From Oceanicola granulosus HTCC2516 (lineage in GTDB: Bacteria; Pseudomonadota; Alphaproteobacteria; Rhodobacterales; Rhodobacteraceae), in contig NZ_CH724107.1 in the NCBI RefSeq assembly GCF_000153305.1, positions 2,014,803-2,077,006 on the forward strand: a stretch of DNA of 62,204 nt, written 5' to 3'. A model generated the notes under the pieces. The model was not told where the DNA came from. It saw only the letters and a program-made list of their open reading frames with translations, and did no database searches. Position 1 is the stretch's first letter, and every line of letters starts with the position of its first letter. Shown piece by piece: positions 41,420 through 50,062 of the stretch. Made by a program: the position numbers and the translations under genes.

Positions 41420-42214
41420 TCAGAGCCCTTGCAGGAGCGTCAGGGCAGCTGCAGCGCCCGAGAGCGACTGGCTCGCTGCCATTTCCGTGCGCACCATGTA
41501 AAGCCGGATCAGCTTCTCCTGTACAGCCTCGTTCTCGAAGTCTGCCGGATCACCGGAGCCGAGCACTGACTCGGTGCGCTCCTGGAATTGCTCGAGCTGC
41601 TGATCCAGATCGATGCTGCCGAAGCTCGAGGAAAATCCCAGCGCCGTCTCGAAGACGCTGCGCAGCGGCGCGTTGCCCATGATCGCGAACCAGCGGGCGG
41701 TCCGACCGTCCTGCCCCTGCAGCACTTCCTCCACGCCGCGGGAGACGCTCAGCGCGATGCGCAACTGCTCGTCCTGCTCCCCGACCGCACGCTCGAATTG
41801 CCGCGCCTCGTACCGCGCCACGATGACGTCGGCGAAGCCGAGCCACTGCGTTTTGCCCGCTCCGCCGAGATCACCGAAACCGAGTGCATCGGCGAGCTGG
41901 AGGTACCTCTTGTCCGAAAGTCGGATCGCGAACGAGTCAGGCGCGACCGTGCCCTCCTCGAGCACCTTCCGCACGAAGGCGGCGCTGTCGATATCATCAT
42001 CCAGTCCGAATGCACCCAACACCACCTGCATCGCCTGCCGGTCGTCGAGCAAGTCGTCGATCGAGGTGATCTGCGGTACCTTCTCCCGAAAGCTCTCGGT
42101 CGCTCGCTCTATCGGTGCGCTCGCGGCATAGGCGGCTTGCTGCACCTCGAGCGTCCGCGCCAAAAAGCGATAGCCGGCGTACCCGGCAAGCGGGAGAACC
42201 GGCTGGAAGCTCAT
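41420..42214 (-). CDS. DUF1217-family flagellar-locus protein
   Basis: 264 aa, function unknown. MSFQPVLPLAGYAGYRFLARTLEVQQAAYAASAPIERATESFREKVPQITSIDDLLDDRQAMQVVLGAFGL is the typical DUF1217 start; the protein is helical, with no signal peptide or membrane span. The family keeps company with flagellar genes in alphaproteobacteria. Overlaps flbT by 4 bases, so it is co-expressed with fliC-flaF-flbT. Confidence 0.85.
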   Translation of the reverse strand: MSFQPVLPLAGYAGYRFLARTLEVQQAAYAASAPIERATESFREKVPQITSIDDLLDDRQAMQVVLGAFGLDDDIDSAAFVRKVLEEGTVAPDSFAIRLSDKRYLQLADALGFGDLGGAGKTQWLGFADVIVARYEARQFERAVGEQDEQLRIALSVSRGVEEVLQGQDGRTARWFAIMGNAPLRSVFETALGFSSSFGSIDLDQQLEQFQERTESVLGSGDPADFENEAVQEKLIRLYMVRTEMAASQSLSGAAAALTLLQGL

Positions 42215-42621
42215 GCCGCCGGCCCGGCGATGTTGATGAGACGTTCCTCTCTCGGAAGTAGTGTCCGCAGCTGCTTCAGCGCCCGATAGATCTCGCCATG
42301 CTTTACGGCGACGGTCGCTGCATCCAGGCGGCCGCGACTGTCCTCGTCCAGGAAGACGTGGCTCAACTGCTCGATCCCGCGCATCAGCTGATGCCGGCCC
42401 TCCAGCTCACCGGCATCGCCCGCGAGCATCAACTGAGCGATGTAGCAGACCCGACGAACGGGAGTCGTCACCTCGTCCGGACGGATCGCGTCGCGCAGAC
42501 GCAAGATATTCGCGTTGGCGGTCAGGATCGACAAGCGCGAGCGTCGCTCCCCGTTCTCGATGACAGCGCCGTTCACGAGCACGCGCTCGCGCGGGCCGAG
42601 TTTCAGCACGAGGCAGGTCAT
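42211..42621 (-). CDS. flbT: Flagellin mRNA regulator FlbT
   Basis: 136 aa. LVLKLGPRERVLVNGAVIENGERRSRLSILTANANILRLRDAI is the FlbT core. In Caulobacter FlbT acts on flagellin transcripts after transcription, with FlaF as counterpart. Sits two genes below fliC with 4-base overlaps on both sides. Confidence 0.95.
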   Translation of the reverse strand: MTCLVLKLGPRERVLVNGAVIENGERRSRLSILTANANILRLRDAIRPDEVTTPVRRVCYIAQLMLAGDAGELEGRHQLMRGIEQLSHVFLDEDSRGRLDAATVAVKHGEIYRALKQLRTLLPREERLINIAGPAA

Positions 42622-42995
42622 TCTCCTCCTCCCTGCCCGGTGAGGCCCCGCATGACAGCGGTGTTCACCTCGATGAGGGAGGCCACGCCACCTTGCCCCT
42701 TGAGAGCCTTGCGCGTCTGGTAGCCCACGAATTCGGACAGGTAGAAGAGACGCGCGCGCAAGTCCTCCGACAGCGCGTTGTTTCGGTCGGCGACCTCGGC
42801 GGCCATGTGGATCCAGATGCGACGATTGTCGTGCAGGGCAGCTGCCAGAGCGGGCATGTCGTACGGTGCTGACGCCACAGCGGCTTTGAGGCGAGCAGTT
42901 GCCCGGCCGAAAAGCTGGAGCTCGGTGGCACGACCAGTGCGGATCGGTGAAGTCGTTGGGGCGTAGGCTCGATGAGCGCGTTCGATGACGTTCAC
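42618..42995 (-). CDS. flaF: Flagellin synthesis regulator FlaF
   Basis: 125 aa helical protein, MNVIERAHRAYAPTTSPIRTGRATELQLFGRATARLKAAV and LFYLSEFVGYQTRKALKG, as in FlaF. Needed for flagellin production or secretion in Caulobacter-type systems. Immediately downstream of fliC (90-base gap holding two hairpins) and overlapping flbT. Confidence 0.94.
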   Translation of the reverse strand: MNVIERAHRAYAPTTSPIRTGRATELQLFGRATARLKAAVASAPYDMPALAAALHDNRRIWIHMAAEVADRNNALSEDLRARLFYLSEFVGYQTRKALKGQGGVASLIEVNTAVMRGLTGQGGGE

Positions 42996-43024
42996 GAGGA
43001 CGTCCTTTCGGGACTGATGGGATA

Positions 43025-43073
43025 GCTGCGCGGCTTCAGCGCAGCGAGTGTGCGAGGCGCCGAAGCGCCCCGC
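43025..43073 (-). other. Two tandem hairpins between fliC and flaF
   Basis: GCTGCGC-N7-GCGCAGC (43025-43045), and on the minus-strand RNA GCGGGGCGC-TTCG-GCGCCTCGC (43052-43073, one G-U). The second starts 13 bases after the flagellin stop. There is no U-run, so these look more like 3'-end stabilisers or a partial terminator that sets the flagellin to flaF ratio. Confidence 0.5.
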
Positions 43074-43085
43074 GAAACTTCTCGC

Positions 43086-44354
43086 TTAGCGGAAGAGCGA
43101 GAGGATCGACTGCGGCGCCTGGTTGGCGATCGAAAGCGCCTGCACGCCCAGCTGCTGTTGCACCTGCAGTGCCTGAAGCCGCGCCGAAGTCTCCTCCATG
43201 TCGGCATCGACGAGTGCGCCGATCCCCGACTTGAGCGAGTTGGTCAGATCGGACACGAAGCTCGCTTGGGTTTCGACGCGCGACTGCACCGAGCCAAATG
43301 CCGAGGCAGCGTTAGTCGCCGATTGGATCATGCCTTCGATGTTGCTCAGTGCCGTCTCGGCTCCGGCTTTGGTCGAGACATCCAGCGTCGCGAGCTGCGC
43401 CAGCGCCCCTGTGCCGCGCTCCTGGCTAAGGGAGATGCCGATCCCGGCGTCACTGGTCAGGTTCTCGACATCCAGAGTGCCGGAACCGAGGGACAGGTTG
43501 AACTTCGTGTCGTCCAGCCCCGCCGCCATCAGGCCGTTCTTCAGGCCAGAGAGAACCGCATCAGCCGTATCGCCTTCCCGGACCACGTAGCTGCCTTCGA
43601 TGTTGCCGATCTTCAGCCGCATCACATCGCCTTCGACCAGACCGGTCGCGACAGCGGTATCGACGCCGGCGTCGCTCGACTTCAGAGCCGTCGTGCCAGT
43701 CGCACCGCCCGATGCATCGAGGAAGGCCGAGCCGAGGGCGACCTGCGTGGTGTCGCTCGCGCCGCCGTTCTCCGTCAGGGTCGCCACCGAGTTGGTCGCA
43801 GCGGTGAGCGCGTCACCCGTCGTCGTCGAGAGGTTCTGCGCATCGACGCCGATGTTCGATACCGTCACCCCGCCGAGGTTGTCACGGTCGAGCGAGGACA
43901 GGATGTTGGTGCCGACGTTGCCGTTGGTGTTGAAGTCGCTCGAAGAGCCGTTGACGAGGTTCAGTCCGTTGAACTGAGCGGCGCCGACGACGGACTTGAT
44001 CTGGTCGGTCAGGGCCTGGACATCGTCCTGGATTTTAGATCGGTCGACGTTATCGGCTTGAGCGTCGACGATCTTGTTCTTCATTTGCGTGAGCAGATCG
44101 GTGACCGTCTCCGAGGCCTGTCGCGCGACCGACACCGTCGATTCGCCGAGGGCCAGGCTGTTCGAGATCGCCTTGAAGCCCTGGACGTCGGACTCCATGA
44201 CCTTGGAGATCGCCCAGACGGCGGAATTGTCCTTCGCCGTCGCGACCGCCTTGCCGGTCGAGATCATGGACTGGGTCTTGCTCAGGTCCTGGTTCAGAGT
44301 CTTCAGCGTCTGAAGGGCGACCATGGCCCCATTGTTCGTCAGAATGCTGGACAT
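43086..44354 (-). CDS. fliC: Flagellin
   Basis: 422 aa filament subunit. N-terminal D0/D1 MSSILTNNGAMVALQTLKTLNQDLSKTQSMISTGKAV... and C-terminal LQALQVQQQLGVQALSIANQAPQSILSLFR are conserved; the middle (about 150-320) is variable and rich in Gly/Thr/Asp. AAAGGA lies about 10 bases before the ATG. It heads fliC-flaF-flbT-DUF1217 and is the only flagellin here. Confidence 0.97.
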   Translation of the reverse strand: MSSILTNNGAMVALQTLKTLNQDLSKTQSMISTGKAVATAKDNSAVWAISKVMESDVQGFKAISNSLALGESTVSVARQASETVTDLLTQMKNKIVDAQADNVDRSKIQDDVQALTDQIKSVVGAAQFNGLNLVNGSSSDFNTNGNVGTNILSSLDRDNLGGVTVSNIGVDAQNLSTTTGDALTAATNSVATLTENGGASDTTQVALGSAFLDASGGATGTTALKSSDAGVDTAVATGLVEGDVMRLKIGNIEGSYVVREGDTADAVLSGLKNGLMAAGLDDTKFNLSLGSGTLDVENLTSDAGIGISLSQERGTGALAQLATLDVSTKAGAETALSNIEGMIQSATNAASAFGSVQSRVETQASFVSDLTNSLKSGIGALVDADMEETSARLQALQVQQQLGVQALSIANQAPQSILSLFR

Positions 44355-44569
44355 GCGTTATTGGTCCTTTCGTGCACGCGCTTTGCGCGGCGAGTTCGAG
44401 TTGGCTGTCGCGCACTTCGTGGCGACATGAATTGTCATTCTGACTTTGCTAAATTAGCGGTGGCTTCTCCCCGCCGCTGCCCTCTCAGAAGGCAGGCAGA
44501 CCATGCCGCTGACGGGTGAAGAAACTGCTAATACGGAGCCGGAGTCCGCCAACAATTTACCTCCAATTC
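44355..44569 (-). promoter_or_regulatory. Flagellin upstream region
   Basis: 215 bases, AT-richer than its surroundings. It contains a near-palindrome GCTAA-A-TTAGC (44448-44458), a short inverted repeat CTGCC...GGCAG (44477-44495) and the flagellin ribosome site. I could not pick a convincing sigma-28, sigma-54 or full CtrA site. The leader would be the expected target of FlbT. Confidence 0.45.
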
Positions 44570-44902
44570 TCATAGTTTCGTTTCTAACTGGCCGATGCTC
44601 CGTCGAATCGCTCTCCGCCCATCGGCTTTGTAGATGTTCAGCTCCCGGCGCACGTGTTCGACCAGAGCCAACCGTGCGCGGGCCGCGCGGACGCCGGCCT
44701 GCGCCGACTCCAAGAGGCGCTGATTGCGCTCGAGCTGATCCGCGAGATGCCTCAGCGGGGCTCGGTCTTCGCAGCCCCCTAGCGCTTCAAGGCACTGCTC
44801 CTTCGCGGCGCCAAGTTGCCCGACAGCCTCGAGATTCCCATCTAGGAGGAGTTCACGCTCGTGCTCAAGCAGGCTCCGAAGATCGTGAATCACCTCAGCC
44901 AT
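44570..44902 (-). CDS. FlgN-like flagellar chaperone (tentative)
   Basis: 110 aa helical protein: MAEVIHDLRSLLEHERELLLDGNLEAVGQLGAAKEQCLEALGG, then NQRLLESAQAGVRAARARLALVEHVRRELNIYKADGR. The pattern of an N-terminal ELLLDGNLEAVGQL helix and a C-terminal NQRLLxxAxxG helix fits FlgN, the FlgK/FlgL export chaperone, although its clients are not in the window. Starts within the end of the flgJ-like gene (8-base overlap). Confidence 0.68.
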   Translation of the reverse strand: MAEVIHDLRSLLEHERELLLDGNLEAVGQLGAAKEQCLEALGGCEDRAPLRHLADQLERNQRLLESAQAGVRAARARLALVEHVRRELNIYKADGRRAIRRSIGQLETKL

Positions 44903-45155
44903 CGCGCCGATCCCGAAGAGCCTCGTAGAGCGATTCGCTGAGCCCGATGCCGCCGGAGCGCACCATCTCGCGCGCCTGCTCTTCGAGAAGGAACGACGCC
45001 ATCTGCTCCTCGCCGACCCCGCCTCCAAAGGCCCCTCGTGCCGCGCCAGATCCGGTTGCCTTGAGCATCTCGGCGAGGAAGACGGCCTCAAGCTTCCGGG
45101 CTGCGGACCGCAACGGATCGGCAGGCGAAACGGCGATGGGTGAGACTGGTTGCAC
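44895..45155 (-). CDS. Rod-binding protein (FlgJ N-terminal domain only)
   Basis: 86 aa from a GTG at 45155 with GGAGA 5 bases upstream. PLRSAARKLEAVFLAEMLKATGSGAARGAFGGGVGEEQMASFLLEEQAREMVRSGGIGLSESLYEAL is the FlgJ rod-cap domain. The muramidase domain of enterobacterial FlgJ is absent; the separate transglycosylase at 30508 probably supplies it. Divergent from fliK. Confidence 0.85.
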   Translation of the reverse strand: MQPVSPIAVSPADPLRSAARKLEAVFLAEMLKATGSGAARGAFGGGVGEEQMASFLLEEQAREMVRSGGIGLSESLYEALRDRRDG

Positions 45156-45256
45156 GGCTATCTCCAATTCGAACCATTCTGCCGACTCTATCTCGCCACG
45201 AGTAAACAATTGGTAAGGCTTTGGTCGTAGGACGATCGAAACAGATCGAGTGCCGA

Positions 45257-47020
45257 ATGCATCTGATTTCCGACATCCCACTGCCATCGAATCAGGCGCA
45301 GGTGCCTGTCTTGCTGCAAGCTTCGCTTAAACTGGCGCGATCCTTCGGCGACCTCGTGGATGAACCGGACGTGGAGGAGAATCCTGGAGAGCACCTCTCT
45401 TGCAAGGAACAACCGGTTTCGCGGGAGGTCGACGAACCTCCGCACCTGGAGCCCCGGGAAGGCGACGCCGTACCGGCAGAGCCGGAACCTTCGCCGATTC
45501 CGAAGTTGCCCCTCGATGACGCCGCCAAGCCGGTCTCCAGCGGTCCGCTCCTTGAGGAGGCGCAGCTGACGGAGCTGGGCCCGGCCGAAGATCCGACCGA
45601 AGATGTTCCAGATTCACTCGCAGCTCCCGAAGTCGCAGTAGCGCAACTGGCCTGGAGGCCGCCATCCGAGCCTCCGAGAGAGTCGGCCCCGCTTCGCGAC
45701 GATCCTGCCGGGTCACGCGCTGATCCGCCCAAGCAACCTGAGCCCGTAGCTCTACCGCGGGCTTCTGCGCCTCCCAAAGAAGCAGACCTGCGCGTGACAC
45801 AACCGGTGCCGGCAATGGTCACGGAGCATGTGCCTTCGGTCTCGCAACCGGGCGCAGCTGCGACAGAGAGTGTCGATCCTCAGGATGAGAAGGGACCTGC
45901 GCGAGCACTCGTTGGGCCCGGATCGAGTGGCCTGAGTGGGTCCGAGATCGGCCTTGCCAACCCGATCCGGCATCCTGCAGACCGGGGGGCACCCCCGTCC
46001 GTATCTAGCCCTTCGACCGAGGTCCGGATGCCTCTCCAGTCGAAAGCAGAACCCGCCAGACAGGAGGGCTGGCAGCCAATCGCGGCGCAGCGCCTAGAAC
46101 ATCGTGCAGGTGCTGAACTCGTCGCTTCGCACGGTTCACCAGCTCCGGCTATCGTTCATCGGCTGCAAGACATCCAAGTCAAGGATAGGACCTCGCCAAC
46201 GCCGATAGAACAGCCCAAGGCGGCACGGTACCGCAATTCGCCGACCACTTCACCGGAATCCGTCAGCCCGGTCATCGGTGCGACAAAGGCGCGGGTGACG
46301 CAGGAGCGATTGCAAGAGCAGCACGCCCCTGCGTCCGCATCTGAAGCGTCCCGGCTTCGAGGCGGTCCGGCCGGGCCAATCCTCGATACTGCCGCTTCAT
46401 CCCTAAGAGAAGTGCCGCCTGCGCAGCCACAGCAGGTGCTTCGTCAGCCCGGCCGCCTGATGTTGGCGCAACTGCAGATTCAGCAGGTTGACGTCGCAAA
46501 CATTCAGAAGAGGACGGTGGCTTCCGCCGAGATTCGGAACCTCCCAGACCATCCTGCGATCTCCTATCCGTCTCCCCTCGATCTGCCACGCCCGCCGTCG
46601 CCGATGTCCAGTCCGGTGCAACCTGCAGCACATGCACAGAAAGCTTCGCGCCAGATCGCAGTGGCAATTCAAGCCGTCGCACCCGGAACGACGGAAATAC
46701 AGCTTGATCCTCGCGAACTTGGGCGTGTGACGCTCAACGTCGCGACCTCGGAGACAGGCTTGCACGTGGTCATCGCGACGGAGCGGCCGGAGACACTCGA
46801 TCTGATCCGCAGACACATCGACTTGCTGACACTGGAACTCCGCTCGGCGGGAGGCGGCACCGCTTCGTTCGATTTCGCCGGTACTGGTCGTGAAGCGGAG
46901 CGCTTCGGCCGACCGTCGGCCGATGCACCTCCCGAAGCCGAAGCCGACGATGACACCTCGCCTCCCCCACAGACGGCACCCTCCGCAAGCTCGAGCGACG
47001 GGGTCGATCTCAGGATCTAG
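45257..47020 (+). CDS. fliK: Flagellar hook-length control protein FliK
   Basis: 587 aa. The long N-terminal part (1 to about 455) is disordered-looking, rich in Pro/Ser/Glu/Ala. The C-terminal domain (about 460-560: ASRQIAVAIQAVAPGTTEIQLDPRELGRVTLNVATSETGLHVVIATERPETLDLIRR) is the Flg_hook domain that acts on FlhB. ATG at 45257 chosen; a TTG at 45221 is possible. GC is visibly lower than in neighbours, in line with loose constraint on the linker. flgD follows after 9 bases. Confidence 0.9.
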   Translation: MHLISDIPLPSNQAQVPVLLQASLKLARSFGDLVDEPDVEENPGEHLSCKEQPVSREVDEPPHLEPREGDAVPAEPEPSPIPKLPLDDAAKPVSSGPLLEEAQLTELGPAEDPTEDVPDSLAAPEVAVAQLAWRPPSEPPRESAPLRDDPAGSRADPPKQPEPVALPRASAPPKEADLRVTQPVPAMVTEHVPSVSQPGAAATESVDPQDEKGPARALVGPGSSGLSGSEIGLANPIRHPADRGAPPSVSSPSTEVRMPLQSKAEPARQEGWQPIAAQRLEHRAGAELVASHGSPAPAIVHRLQDIQVKDRTSPTPIEQPKAARYRNSPTTSPESVSPVIGATKARVTQERLQEQHAPASASEASRLRGGPAGPILDTAASSLREVPPAQPQQVLRQPGRLMLAQLQIQQVDVANIQKRTVASAEIRNLPDHPAISYPSPLDLPRPPSPMSSPVQPAAHAQKASRQIAVAIQAVAPGTTEIQLDPRELGRVTLNVATSETGLHVVIATERPETLDLIRRHIDLLTLELRSAGGGTASFDFAGTGREAERFGRPSADAPPEAEADDDTSPPPQTAPSASSSDGVDLRI

Positions 47021-47029
47021 GAGACAAGC

Positions 47030-47680
47030 ATGAATCTAGTAAGCAACGTTTCAGAACCTCAGCCCGCGGCCTCCAATGCCGCGCCGGCGACGAGCGACCT
47101 GACCTCGGATTTCGAAACGTTCCTGAAAATGCTGACGGTGCAGCTGAAGAACCAGGACCCCCTGAACCCGGTCGAATCAGCCGACTATGCGGTACAGTTG
47201 GCGACGTTCTCCCAAGTCGAACAGCAGGTTCTGACGAACGACCTCCTAACCTCACTCTCCGAACAGCTGGGTGCAGCCGGCCTTGGACAAGTAGCCGATT
47301 GGGTCGGGCGAGAGGCGCGCGTCGCGGCAGCGGTGAGCTATGTTGGCACTGCAATCGACGTGGTGGTGAAGCCCGCGGAGGGCGCTGATCTGGCCTACAT
47401 CGTGTTGCGTGACGAAAACGGGATCGAGCTCGAACGGCAGCCGGTGGAAGCCGAGGAGCAGATACTTGGTTGGCATCCGGCGCCGGGCAACGACGTGAGC
47501 GGCAGGCGCCTGAGCTTCGAGATTGAAAGCTTCGCCGCGGGCGAGAGCCTCGGCACGGTGCCTGCCGAAGTTTATGCAAGTGTTCGGGAGGTGCGAATGA
47601 GAGACGGCACCGCCCATGTCGTCCTGTCGGGTGGAGCCTCCGCTCCGGCTTCGGAAGTCACGGCACTGCGCGTACCATGA
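47030..47680 (+). CDS. flgD: Flagellar hook-cap protein FlgD
   Basis: 216 aa scaffold for hook assembly. The conserved N-terminal FETFLKMLTVQLKNQDPLNPVESADYAVQLATFSQVEQQV is unmistakable; the C-terminal half is a beta-rich FlgD-Ig type domain. RBS GGAGA upstream. Co-transcribed with fliK; converges with ubiB. The hook gene flgE, often next, is not here. Confidence 0.95.
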   Translation: MNLVSNVSEPQPAASNAAPATSDLTSDFETFLKMLTVQLKNQDPLNPVESADYAVQLATFSQVEQQVLTNDLLTSLSEQLGAAGLGQVADWVGREARVAAAVSYVGTAIDVVVKPAEGADLAYIVLRDENGIELERQPVEAEEQILGWHPAPGNDVSGRRLSFEIESFAAGESLGTVPAEVYASVREVRMRDGTAHVVLSGGASAPASEVTALRVP

Positions 47681-47694
47681 TGCCCCGTTTTGCT

Positions 47695-49224
47695 CTAGAA
47701 GCTTGCGCCGATCAGGACGCCGAGAGCCACGAGCGTAGCACCGCCCAGCCCCGCCGCCACGAGTGGCCAACGTCGGTCTGGCGACTCCTCGTGCACCTCG
47801 CGCGAGCGCTCTATGAGCGCGGCTTGCGCCAGGTCGGGCAGCCGCGGGCCGAACCGCGCCAAGACCTGTACCGTCCGGGCAAGATCCTTCGCGAAAGCGG
47901 CAGGACCGAGGTGCTTGCGGATGTAGCCCTCGACAACCGGCCGCGCGACTTCCCAGATGTTCATGTGCGGATCGAGCGACCGCGCCACGCCTTCGACCAC
48001 AACCATCGTGCGCTGCAACAGGATCAGTTCGGTCCGGGTCTCCATGCCGAAGCGCTCGGTCACCTCGAACAGGTATGCCAGCAATCGCGCCATGGAGATG
48101 CGGGAGGCGTCCATCCCGAAGATCGGCTCGCCCACCGCGCGCAGCGCCCGCGCGAACTCGTCGACGTCGCGGTCGTACGGGACGTAGCCGGCCTCGAAGT
48201 GGACCTCTGCGACGCGTCGATAGTCGCGGCGGATGAAGCCGAAGATGATCTGGGCATAGACGCGGCGCGTGTATTCGTCGATGTGCCCCATGATGCCGAA
48301 ATCAAAGGCGATGATGTCGCCGTTCGCCGCCACCTTGAGGTTGCCCTGGTGCATGTCCGCATGGAACATGCCGTCTCGCAGGGCATGGCTCAGGAACAGC
48401 TCGAGCACGCGGGCCGCGAGCCGCCTGCGGTCGTGCCCGGCGGCATCGAGGGCGGCGATGTCGCCAAGGCCGATCCCTTCCGCCCACGTCTGGGTCATGA
48501 CCCGCCGACCGGACAGGTGCCAACGGATGTCGGGCACCTGGAAGCCGTCGTCCTGCGCGGTGTTCGAGGCGAATTCGGAAGCGGCGGAGCTTTCGAGGCG
48601 CAGATCGAGCTCCCCCAGCACGACCCCCTCGAAGTGCTTGATGACATCGAGCGGGCGCAGGCGCCGCGAAGATGGCGACAGCACCTCGACCACGCGCGCG
48701 GCGAAGTAGAAGGCGTCGATGTCACGGCGGAAGGCGCGTTCGATTCCGGGGCGCAGCACCTTGACTGCAATCGGTTCGCCCGTATCGGCAAGGATGGCCT
48801 TGTGCACCTGGGCGATGGATGCGGCGGCGACGGGCTCCGAGAAGGAGGAGAAGGTGGTGTCGACGGGACGGCCGATCTCGCGCTCGAACTCCGTGAGCGC
48901 GACATCGCGGCCGAAGGGCGGAAGCTTGTCCTGGAGGACGCGGAGCTGCTGGGCAAGGTCCGTGCCGACGACGTCGGGGCGTGTCGAGAGGATCTGGCCG
49001 AACTTGATGTAGGCCGGGCCGAGCGCCGTGAGGGCGCGGGTGACCGGAGGCATCGCAGAATCACCCGGGTAGCCGAGCCAGCGGAAGGGCCAGACGAGGC
49101 CGCGCATGACGATCCGGACGAGGCGGGGTGCGGCGAGGGCATCCATGACCACCTGCATCGCCCCGGTCCGCTCGAAGGTGGCGCCGGTCCGGATAAGTCG
49201 CAGGATGTTGTGGGGGCCGCGCAC
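47695..49224 (-). CDS. ubiB: Ubiquinone biosynthesis kinase-like protein UbiB
   Basis: 509 aa atypical protein kinase-like (ABC1/ADCK) protein required for ubiquinone synthesis. LGPAYIKFGQILSTRPDVVG carries the family KxGQ motif, with an Ala/Gly-rich loop (PVAAASIAQVHKA), VLRPGIERAFRRDID, and FHADMHQGNLKVAANGDIIAFDFGIMGH as catalytic and metal motifs. A C-terminal hydrophobic segment ([21 protein letters not shown]) anchors it in the membrane. GTG start directly abutting the ubiE stop. Confidence 0.95.
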   Translation of the reverse strand: MRGPHNILRLIRTGATFERTGAMQVVMDALAAPRLVRIVMRGLVWPFRWLGYPGDSAMPPVTRALTALGPAYIKFGQILSTRPDVVGTDLAQQLRVLQDKLPPFGRDVALTEFEREIGRPVDTTFSSFSEPVAAASIAQVHKAILADTGEPIAVKVLRPGIERAFRRDIDAFYFAARVVEVLSPSSRRLRPLDVIKHFEGVVLGELDLRLESSAASEFASNTAQDDGFQVPDIRWHLSGRRVMTQTWAEGIGLGDIAALDAAGHDRRRLAARVLELFLSHALRDGMFHADMHQGNLKVAANGDIIAFDFGIMGHIDEYTRRVYAQIIFGFIRRDYRRVAEVHFEAGYVPYDRDVDEFARALRAVGEPIFGMDASRISMARLLAYLFEVTERFGMETRTELILLQRTMVVVEGVARSLDPHMNIWEVARPVVEGYIRKHLGPAAFAKDLARTVQVLARFGPRLPDLAQAALIERSREVHEESPDRRWPLVAAGLGGATLVALGVLIGASF

Positions 49225-49977
49225 CTAGAGCTTCCAGCCGGAATGGAGGCAGGCGACGCCCATCGTCAGGTTGCGGTACTTCGCGTTGCCGAAGCCGGTG
49301 TCGCGCACCATCGACAGGAAGGTCTCCTGGTCGGGGAAACGGCGGATCGACTCGACGAGGTACTGGTAGCTGTCGCGATCGTTGGCGATCACCTGGCCGA
49401 GGCGCGGAATCACGTTGAAGGAGTAGAGGTCGTAGAGGTGCCGCAGCGACGGCGTCGGCACCCGGGAGAATTCGAGCACCATCAGCCGCCCGCCCGGCCG
49501 CAGGACGCGGTAGGCTTCGGCGAGGGCCTCGGCGGGGCGGGTGACGTTCCGGATGCCGAAGGAGATGGTGTAGACGTCGAAGCTCGCGTCCGGGAACGGC
49601 AGCGACATCGCGTCGCCCACCACCCAGTCGAGCTGGTCGGCCATGCGCGCGGCGTCGGCACGCTTGCGGCCCTCGACGAGCATCGGCTCGGTGAGATCGC
49701 AGACGGTGGCGTGGCCGGAGCGGGCGCGGCGCAGGAAGCGGAAGGCGATGTCGCCGGTGCCGCCGGCCACGTCGAGCAGGCGCTGGCCCGGCCGCGGCGC
49801 GAGCCAGTCCATCATCGCGTCCTTCCAGAGCCGGTGCACGCCGCCGCTCATCACGTCGTTCATCACGTCGTAGCGGCTCGCCACGGAGGAGAACACGCCG
49901 CGGACCCGCCCGGCCTTCTGGTCTTCCAGCACGGTTTCGTAGCCGAAATGGGTGGTCTGGTCTCGGTCGTGGGTCAT
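49225..49977 (-). CDS. ubiE: Bifunctional demethylmenaquinone/2-methoxy-6-polyprenyl-benzoquinol methyltransferase
   Basis: 250 aa SAM-dependent C-methyltransferase of ubiquinone synthesis. [41 protein letters not shown] (SAM motif I), [31 protein letters not shown] and the closing [11 protein letters not shown] are classic. ATG 49977 chosen on homology; the reading from 50607 is antisense to mutM. Divergent from mutM and co-transcribed with ubiB. Confidence 0.97.
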   Translation of the reverse strand: MTHDRDQTTHFGYETVLEDQKAGRVRGVFSSVASRYDVMNDVMSGGVHRLWKDAMMDWLAPRPGQRLLDVAGGTGDIAFRFLRRARSGHATVCDLTEPMLVEGRKRADAARMADQLDWVVGDAMSLPFPDASFDVYTISFGIRNVTRPAEALAEAYRVLRPGGRLMVLEFSRVPTPSLRHLYDLYSFNVIPRLGQVIANDRDSYQYLVESIRRFPDQETFLSMVRDTGFGNAKYRNLTMGVACLHSGWKL

Positions 49978-50062
49978 CGGCACTTGCAACCTTCTGAGGC
50001 CGCGCCCTTCTATAGGCGCTCGGCGGCGCAGACAACGCGCCGCAGGGCTAAGGAAGCGCACG

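Noticed and set aside
45202-45216. GTAA-N7-GTAA between flgJ-like and fliK as a CtrA box
   Set aside because: Each half has a mismatch and it lacks the TTAAG...CGG pattern of the other sites.
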